Assembly: GCA_050084985.1 (NCBI GenBank)
Contig: JBITNC010000001.1
Span: 115,878,001 to 115,942,000 of the forward strand
Source of the DNA: Nageia nagi
Lineage: Eukaryota > Pinophyta
Direction of reading: 5' to 3'
DNA length: 64,000 bases
Shown: positions 57,154 to 64,000 of the stretch, piece after piece
Layout: each line of letters starts with the position of its first letter
Numbering within the stretch: the first letter of the stretch is position 1
The notes under the pieces: generated by a model
What the model saw: only the letters and a program-made list of their open reading frames with translations
Database searches by the model: none
Told to the model about the DNA's origin: nothing
Position numbers and translations under genes: made by a program

Positions 57154-59104
57154 CCTATAAGTGGGGATACTAGTTGGAGAATCATGGGGTGTAGATTGAT
57201 TCCATAAATATTAGATTTTTTATAGTTAACTTCCTATCCAAAAGCTAATTTGTAGGAATTAAAAAGGCATTTGATCCTAGTAATATCTTGAACTAAGAGG
57301 TAGGAAGCTAGGAGGGTATACTATATGAATTGGGAGTGGGTGATATTCAAACATTATATACTAATTTGCAATCCTTTTATTTTACTTGAAGCTTAAGCAT
57401 GTCTTAGTACCCTACCTAAGGCCTCAACCACTGTAATAAAGAGATATAGGGATAGGAGATCCCCTCAATGGAGGCTTCATGAGCTAGAGAAAAATCCTTT
57501 AGCATAATTGTTAATTAGCATTAAGAAGTATGGGTTGTTTATAAGGGTTGAAATCCATTAGACCCACTCCTTATCAAAATTGAACTTCCTCAATATGTTT
57601 TGCAAGAAAACCCAATTCACCCTATCGAAGGTTGTTTTCATATCTAGTTTGAGTAGAAACCTTTTGTTTCTTTGGTAGGTTAGAGAGTGGATAAGAGCAT
57701 GGACTAAGATATCCCCATATATAATTTGCCTACCACTTATGAAAGCATTTTGTTCATTATAAATTAGGCTAAAGGGAGCCTATTTAATCCAATTTGTAGC
57801 GATACAATCTTATAAATAATATTGTAAAGATAAATTGCGATAAAAGTACCAATGGATTGGGAATATTAATTCTTGAGGATTACCACTATTAATATGTGAT
57901 TCAATATGTTGAGAAGATTCTTAAATATGAAGGATTCATGAACTACCCCTACTATTTCATCCTTTAGCAAGGATAAATATTTTTGGTAAAAACCTAGGGG
58001 AAAGTCATCAAGTCTAAGAGCCCCCAAATTTTCATTTAGAATACTTTATTATGTACTTATTCCTCTAATATTGATACCAAAAGTTTCATATTTTATGTTG
58101 GAGATACTGTGCTTGGAATGAGATCCAGAAAGTGTTATTGAGTTGCATCATCTTATTGTTTAAGTCTTCCTCCATGAGTAGTATATTAAATAATGAGGTG
58201 TACTCATCAAGATCATATAGGGAGGATATGGTACATCCTTTTAGTGAGAGAGGACTATGCATTATATTGGTTTCCTTATGGTCCATGATCAAGATGTGAA
58301 ATTATATTATGTTACGATCACCCTCCTTCAACCACTACATTCATGAATTTTATTTCTAGAATATCTCTTCTTACAAATATACTTCATCAATATGAGAAAC
58401 AAGGGACTATTCTTGATCAAACAAAGAAGTATCTTAATTTTGTTGTAATCTAGTCTCTAGATCATGCATTTCCTATTCCAAAAGGGCTCTATTTTGTGAA
58501 ATACTTCCAAAATAGGTTTTGTTCCATTGCTTCATCTTAACTTTAAGCCTACTAAAGTTTTTTTTTTTGTGTATATATATAAAGTTACATATACAATGCT
58601 TTCCTTGTGCACCAAATTTCAACAAGGTCAAGGAAAGAGGAAGATGACAACCATAATTGCTCAAACATGAAGGAAGTGCCTTTAGGTTTTGTTTGTAGTT
58701 CTACTCTAATGAAAATAGACTAATGGTTTGACCCAACATAAGGTATCACTTCATATTGAATAATTATTCCTAGTTCTATCTAGTGTGTGGTGCATAAAAT
58801 CTTGATAATTATTTTTTAGAATTTTATGCTTAGCTAAACATTGATTTGACTAAGTGAAGTCTCCTTGTTTACAAAATGGTTCAAGCAATTATTTATGGTT
58901 AATGAATTCATTGAAAATATTATTTCCTTTTTCCAAATTTTGATTTTATCTTAATTTTCATCAAGGCCTCATATTGCATTCAGATTCCCCAACCAAGCAT
59001 GATATATCATTATGCATGGTAAGCTACTTAGAGATTTGTGCTCAACATTATTACTTTTGAGAAAGGCCTTGAGTACCATAAACATTAAAAATAAAAAAAA
59101 GAAA
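57154..59104 (-). pseudogene. L1-type LINE ORF2, endonuclease and RT (LINE-A)
   Basis: From 59104 downward: an endonuclease part (NVYGTQGLSQK; then LLEPFCKQGDFT.SNQCLAK; HHTLDRTRNNYSI), then the RT (VNWVFLQNILRKFNFDKEWV near 57640; INNPYFLMLINNYAKGFFSS; LFITVVEALGRVL; KIKGLQISI; HSQFI.YTLL, where FVDDTLL is expected; EVNYKKSNIYGIN near 57220). The order is that of plant L1 ORF2. The RT active-site Asp pair is lost. There are stops throughout. The 5' part is cut off at 59104 by the copia-2 LTR. LINE-B repeats the last motif (KS.FF), so A and B are probably two copies. Confidence 0.8.
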
Positions 59105-59604
59105 TGTTGGAATGTATAATGCATTATTGTAAAGGTTATGTAATAATCTTCTATGTAAGTTCACTAATACATAAGGGTATCATTTGATACTTTAAGTATT
59201 TATGTGAATATGATAATGTAACTTGTCCTACACTCCATGTCATGAGCATGCCTCTTAGGTATAAGGATATGCATGTCATGCTTTTGTACATTGGATAAAA
59301 GGGTGATCCGAAGAGGGATTTTGGCCTATAAATATAAGTCTCCCTCTTTGTGATTACACACCAATTTATGGAGTAAAGTTATGCTATAGGATAGTGCTTA
59401 GGAGATGAGATTAAGAGATTTGTAAGAGTTCATATTTGTGAATGAAGTGAGATCTAGTTAGTGGATGTACTTCTAGTTGGAGGAACCACTTATATTTTGT
59501 GTTATCTTTGTGAGATTGCTTTATGAGTTTGTTAGATACGATTTATGAGCTTACATGTGATCTTGGGAATATAGAGTTGTTTATGTTATAGTTCAACTCT
59601 CACA
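59105..59604 (+). repeat. copia-2 5' LTR (500 bp)
   Basis: It starts TGTTGGAATGTATAATG and ends CAACTCTCACA, two bases before the primer-binding site. A TATA box (CTATAAATATAAG, 59326-59338) is well placed. The partner LTR is outside the window. Confidence 0.85.
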
Positions 59605-59606
59605 TT

Positions 59607-59618
59607 TGGTATCAGAGC
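59607..59618 (+). other. copia-2 primer-binding site
   Basis: TGGTATCAGAGC, the initiator tRNA-Met type, two bases after the LTR. Confidence 0.95.
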
Positions 59619-62149
59619 TCTTTGAAAGCTCCTCTTCACATCCTTGGTGTGGAAGCTCTTCTTCATTCCTCATCTTACTCTTCATTGTGAGGTAAAATCA
59701 AGAGAAGGTAAAACCTCCATTTTTTTTTGGCTTATTTCACTAACGATACTAACATATATGTATGTGCTAGTTCATTTTTTTTTTGGTAATTTCTTTAATA
59801 GCAATTCAATATAATTGTTATCCATACTAACAATTTCTATGTTAGTTGCAAGTTTTATTACAAAATTGCTTTATATTGCTATAATCCTTTTTTTTTGCAT
59901 ACCTTAGTTCTTTTATTAAAAATTATAGTAGTATTATATAATTTTTTTAATGCTATGGAAGGTAATTACATTTTTTTTACTACCATTTACTAAAATTATT
60001 ACCATTTTTTAAAATAATTGTAAATGGTTTATTCATATAAAAGATAATTTATTATAAGTCTATCATTATTTTTAAAAAAATGAAGGCTTTATTAGTAATA
60101 ATAAAAAAGGGGAAACTTTTATTACAAATAAATAATTCAATTTTCTCTTCTCTGTAATTACAAAATTAGAAGGCATTTTTTTTAATGTAGAGGGGCAAAT
60201 TCAAAAAAATTGGATTATTAATTTCAACTACTATGTAGGTGGCCTTCTGCCCTAGATTAGTGTCAAACTACTACACATAAAAAAAAAGGAAGAAAGGGGC
60301 TTTGAGCTCAACTGATAGCCATTGGGGGGTGTCATCCACATGGCGGGTTGATCTCCTCCTTAGGACTTGATTGCCATATTTGGTCTCTGTTGCCTCCTTT
60401 CAATGCTTTCCGTGTGACCATAATTTTGTTTTATGCCAATTCACATGGCCTATACTACTCTCCATCTATGTGGAAGGTGAGTTGACTTGGGGGTTTCTAG
60501 AACCCTATGTAGCCTGACTCCTTCTACCTACACCTCCCTCCTATCCATTGCTCCATCCACCATTCCTTTGTTTAGCATCACACCATTTCTTTTGGTGGGT
60601 TGGGGATGACTAGTGTACCTCACATCGCTCGCTCTCCCCTCTCTCTTTTTTTCTTTCACCCATTTGCTCAAACATGCAACTTCTTTTCTTTTCATCATTT
60701 TATTATTTGAATGCTCAAAAGAAGTCTTCTTGCCTTACGATAAATGCTCTACTGTAAATGCTCACCTTACTTTCTTTTTGCTTGTAAGAAACCTCTTTTT
60801 TTTGCCATCATTTACTGAGTTTCTTTTAATGAGCCTAGCATGGATTATGGGGCTCCTAGTAGCATTTATTTTTATAGATAGTTGTGCAATATTTTCATGA
60901 AGGAAGCATTTTAGAAATTAAAAAAATAATAATTTTTTGTCTAACACCTTCATGGTTGGTTAAAAAACCCTTTTTCCTTTTTACTTAAAATATTAATACA
61001 TACTTAGAATTTTTTTTAGCATGCAAATACTTTTAAGGATAAATTATTTAGTATGCTACTTTTAGGGATAAATATTTAAGAAAAAAGGGGGGAATTTGTA
61101 TAAATTTCTTAATTTTTTACTTTAAAGTTAAAGAGTTGTATGCTTATGCTTAGGACTTAAATTTTTTAAGTTAATGATGTATGCTTAGGACTTAAATTTT
61201 TTAAGTTAATAATACATTTTTAGGACTTAATTTTTTAAGTCAATGATGCATGCTTATTACTTAAATTCTTAAATTATGATGCAATTACTTCCTTATGATA
61301 GAATGGACTTGTGCAAAAATTAGGAATAATGTAAAAGATGTCCTTTAGGGGTTGGTAAACAAAACCCATTGGACACTTAGGTTACAAATTTTGAATGGAT
61401 GATTTTTTACTTATGCTTTTTTTTTCATGTTTTGGATTTTGCTTTATTTTCTTATGTAAATAAAAATGCAAACATTGAAATGAGCAACCCCCTAAAATGA
61501 ACACATCTACATGTACATTCTGCAACATGACTTGTTTAGGGAGCCATGAGGTGAGGACAGGTAGACTAGAGCCTTTAAGTCTAATGATCTGATTTGTGGA
61601 AAGTTTGTACTTCTCAATTGCCCCTAATTCCTCTGTTGGTTTGGAAAAAACTCCAATAGATGGACAAGCATGTGTGTAGTGAGACCATATGTCTATACAT
61701 CCAATCAAAGATTATCTTAATAACCTAGAAGGATAACTTGAAACCTAATCAATATTAATAATTTTACCAATCCAATAAACATTATAACTTTAAAAAATAG
61801 TAGGTACTTCTCATTATGAGAGTATCATATTGACCAAAGTGAATTGGTTGAGAATTGGTAGTACTTGGGCTCCTCTTGTGTGGGCATCCAAGTGAAGGCC
61901 TAATTATAGATAAGAAAATTAGCCTCAACAATGTCACTCTACATCTATAGTTCTTGGTGATGACAAAAGTATTTGGTTACATGGGATGTATATTTGAATT
62001 GTAAAACATTTGCACCTATGAATGAAATCAAGCATGACTATAATGTTAGATTTAGACATGTATCATTTACTTGGTTAAAACTTAACATTTAATATTTTTT
62101 ATTAAACCACATGCTTATTATTTTTCACATTATTATGTAGCAAATAGGA
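59619..62149 (+). other. copia-2 leader, long and non-coding
   Basis: Copia leaders are usually a few hundred bases or less, so 2.5 kb suggests extra inserted DNA. A less AT-rich stretch (60290-60620) differs from its surroundings. No element ends could be defined. The frames at 60613-60900 and 61382-61708 are not supported as genes. Confidence 0.45.
61151..61290. repeat. 35-bp tandem repeat, four copies
   Basis: Units headed 'taggacttaaattttttaag' start at 61151, 61186 and 61221, and a diverged one at 61255. They have no unique spacers, so this is a minisatellite. Confidence 0.9.
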
Positions 62150-64000
62150 GAATTCTTTTTACCCAAACACATTCTTGATGGTTCCAACTTTGGTATTTGA
62201 AAACTTTAGATGAGAGTTCAATTGCAAGCAAGGAAGCTTTGGCAAATAGTAAATGAGAACTTGTACCTCTTATAGATGAGAAGGTACTAGAGGCTTACAA
62301 CACAAAGAATGACTTGGTAATCTCTATGATCTTCTATGCAATTTCAGATGATGTACTCCTAATGATTTCCTCTTCAACCTTGCAAAAAAAAGCTTGGGAT
62401 AAGCTTAAGAAAATCTACCTTGGTTCAAAATTTTCAAGAAGATTTACCATTCTCCAAAAGTTGCTTCAATTTTATCAAGGGGAAGATGAAAATATTATCA
62501 TCTACTTGAACAAAATCATTGACCTAAGGACCTAGCTTATTATTTGTGGGTGTAATTGGATCAATGATGAGTTCATAGTCTTTATCATTCTTTAAATTTT
62601 TTCTTCAAAGTTTGGAAACTTTATAATGGTTATGAAAATAAGGCTTGATTATGAAGAAGAAGTCTTCTCCCTTGAGAACCTTTGTAGGCACCTTTTGAAG
62701 CATGAGAAAACTCTTAACAATAAGGTGTTGATTTCTTCTTCTAAGGATAATAACCTTGCTCTTGGATAAACCAAAACTCTTTTTAAGAAGAAGTTTAACC
62801 ATCAAAATAAATCTTATCCCTCTTCCTCCTAAAGGTTTGAAAAAGGAGGTAATGGCTACAACTACAACAGAAATAATGGTAATAAAGGCAACAACAACAA
62901 CAATAACCATAGTAGTAGGAACAATGGCAATAACAACCACTTCAAGTAAAGAGATAGAAAAGGAAAAGCAAATAATCCTTATCTTAAAGAAAAGTTTGAT
63001 GGTAATTGTAACTATTATGGCATCAAAGGTCACAAAGAAGTTGATTGCTACAAAAAGAAAAGAGAGGAAAAGAACAAAGGTAATGGACATGTAAGAAACT
63101 TCAAAGGAAAGAAGAATATTCATGTTGGTTTTGCTATAATGCTCTACTCCATGTCTCATACTTTTTTATCTGATTGGATTATTGAATCTAATTACATTAA
63201 TCACCTATGCTTTGAAAAGAAAAAGTTTGAAAACTTTTACAAGTATAGAAAAGATACAATTGTGATAGGTGATAACTCTAACCTTAAAGTCCAAGGAATT
63301 GGAAGTGTATTGATTCATGGGAAGGTTCTTGACAATGTGCTCTATGTTCTTAGGCTTAAAATGAACCTTCTCTCTATGATCCAAGTTGCTAGAAAAGGGT
63401 ACCATTTTGAGTTTGACTCTCAATATTGGTGCATTAAGAAAGGACTTGACACTTTGGTTAAAGGACTAGTGAAAGATAACCTTTAAATTATGGATCAAGT
63501 TCCATCAAAGATGTGTCTTGCTATAAGTGTGTGTTCTAGAGGCAATCTTTGGCACCAATGTTTAAGATACTTTAACCACATGAATATTCAAATCATGAAA
63601 TACCAAGAACTTATGGAAGGCTTACCTTCAATTTCTCCTTCAATTATTTTATGCGAGAAGTACATTCTTGGAAAGATGTATAGAAAAAAGTTTGAAAAAG
63701 ATAAGGCAACTAGAGCATCTCAACCTCTTCACTTGTGCATTCAGATTTGATGGGTCCATTTTAGATTAAGTCACTTGGAAGAGCATATTACATCTTGACA
63801 TTCATTGGTAACTTTAGTAGGATGATCTTTGGGTAGCTACTTGAGCACAAGGATCAAATTTTTGAGAGTTTTAAGATTTTTAATTCCTTTATTGAGAATC
63901 AAACTAACCTTAAAATCAAGATGTTGAGATTAGATAATGGGGGAGAATATAGCAGCAATGAGTTTAATGACTATTGTGCTAAGTATGGGATCAAGAGGTA
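62150..64000 (+). pseudogene. copia-2 gag-pol, broken and incomplete
   Basis: Gag begins around 62165 (KHILDGSNFGI, a stop where Trp is expected, then MRVQLQARKLWQIVN). It includes LQKKAWDKLKKIYLGS and an Asn-rich tract (62855-62945). The zinc knuckle reads CNYYGIKGHKEVDC near 63009-63050, with the second Cys changed to Tyr. The protease site is IIESNYINHL where ILDSGCSNHM is expected, so active-site residues are lost. The integrase zinc region has LWHQCLRYFNH and CEKY, each losing one ligand. The first two Asp of the integrase triad remain (HSDLMGPF at 63744; LDNGGEY at 63933). Stops at 62533 and 63484 and a frameshift near 63735 are present. The third catalytic residue is outside the window. 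Confidence 0.85.

Larger units (their letters stand above)
59105..64000 (+). mobile_element. Ty1/copia retrotransposon, defective, runs off the window (copia-2)
   Basis: A 500-bp 5' LTR (59105-59604), a primer-binding site (59607-59618), a 2.5-kb leader and a broken gag-pol to the window end. The integrase core is reached at 64000, so RT, RNase H and the 3' LTR lie outside. It interrupts the endonuclease domain of LINE-A. The five bases before it are AGAAA, for comparison with the far side. Confidence 0.88.

Noticed and set aside
56983-57207. A 75-codon frame with three 21-residue repeats (SLVYGD..)
   Set aside because: It is the chance translation of the PBS-containing tandem array, whose period in two units is a multiple of three; units 1 and 2 are spaced by 64 bases and break the frame.
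61151-61290. Regular 35-bp direct repeats, considered as a CRISPR-like array
   Set aside because: The repeats are head to tail with no unique spacers and the context is a plant retrotransposon leader; it is a minisatellite.
62605-63159. 184-codon minus-strand hydrophobic frame
   Set aside because: Antisense to the Asn-rich gag tract and zinc knuckle of copia-2, which are clearly on the plus strand.
1-64000. tRNA and rRNA genes
   Set aside because: No cloverleaf with conserved A and B boxes and no ribosomal RNA sequence was recognised; the TGGTATCAGAGC sites are retrotransposon primer-binding sites, not tRNA genes.

Overview
The window reads as a gene-poor, AT-rich (by eye about two thirds A+T) stretch of a large plant nuclear genome. 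One protein-coding gene looks intact: a four-exon very-long-chain enoyl-CoA reductase (ECR/CER10/TSC13 family, 307 codons) at 23051-26434 (+). Its splice sites are GT..AG, its frame is open, and its sequence is close to land-plant ECR. Nearly everything else I can identify is transposable-element debris, much of it nested, plus fragments of pentatricopeptide-repeat (PPR) genes. Long TE-filled intergenic space and many dead PPR shards fit a seed plant with a large genome, possibly a gymnosperm, but the species cannot be fixed from this sequence.

Layout. 1-7.6 kb: non-coding DNA, PPR shards on both strands and a decayed Transposase_24 (En/Spm-associated) ORF. 7576-12271: an unclassified 4.7 kb insertion that splits a PPR shard. 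12431-about 17104: a Ty1/copia element on the minus strand with gag-pol damaged at several catalytic positions and its 3' end deleted. 16.9-17.9 kb: more PPR shards and a 32-bp satellite. 19.9-20.4 kb: a compound GT/GA microsatellite. 23.05-26.43 kb: the ECR gene. 28.2 kb: a possible solo LTR. 32466-37062: a complete LTR element (LTRs, PBS, PPT, CAACA target duplication) of Ty3/gypsy type. Its interior carries one long frame, Gag-protease plus an unrecognised C-terminus, and no recognisable reverse transcriptase or integrase.

37.9-50 kb is a nest. An outer Tat-lineage Ty3/gypsy element (minus strand; gag, protease and RT amino end at 49.9-47.04 kb; RT/RNase H at 38.4-37.9 kb) is split by an inner element at 38400-47042. 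The inner element has LTRs, a gag and a plus-strand (antisense) ORF near its 3' LTR, but no visible pol. 53.7-59.1 kb holds L1-type LINE pseudogene sequence (minus strand), interrupted by a plus-strand LTR/leader fragment whose primer-binding site lies in a four-copy tandem array. 59105 to the window end is a second Ty1/copia element (plus strand), inserted in the LINE endonuclease region and running off the edge.

The ECR gene is a host housekeeping enzyme of microsomal fatty-acid elongation. The TE pieces do not form a working system: all the identifiable TE proteins carry stops, frameshifts or altered catalytic residues. The most unusual items are the Gag-protease-only LTR element, the inner Tat-like element with gag plus an antisense ORF, and the tandemly multiplied primer-binding site.
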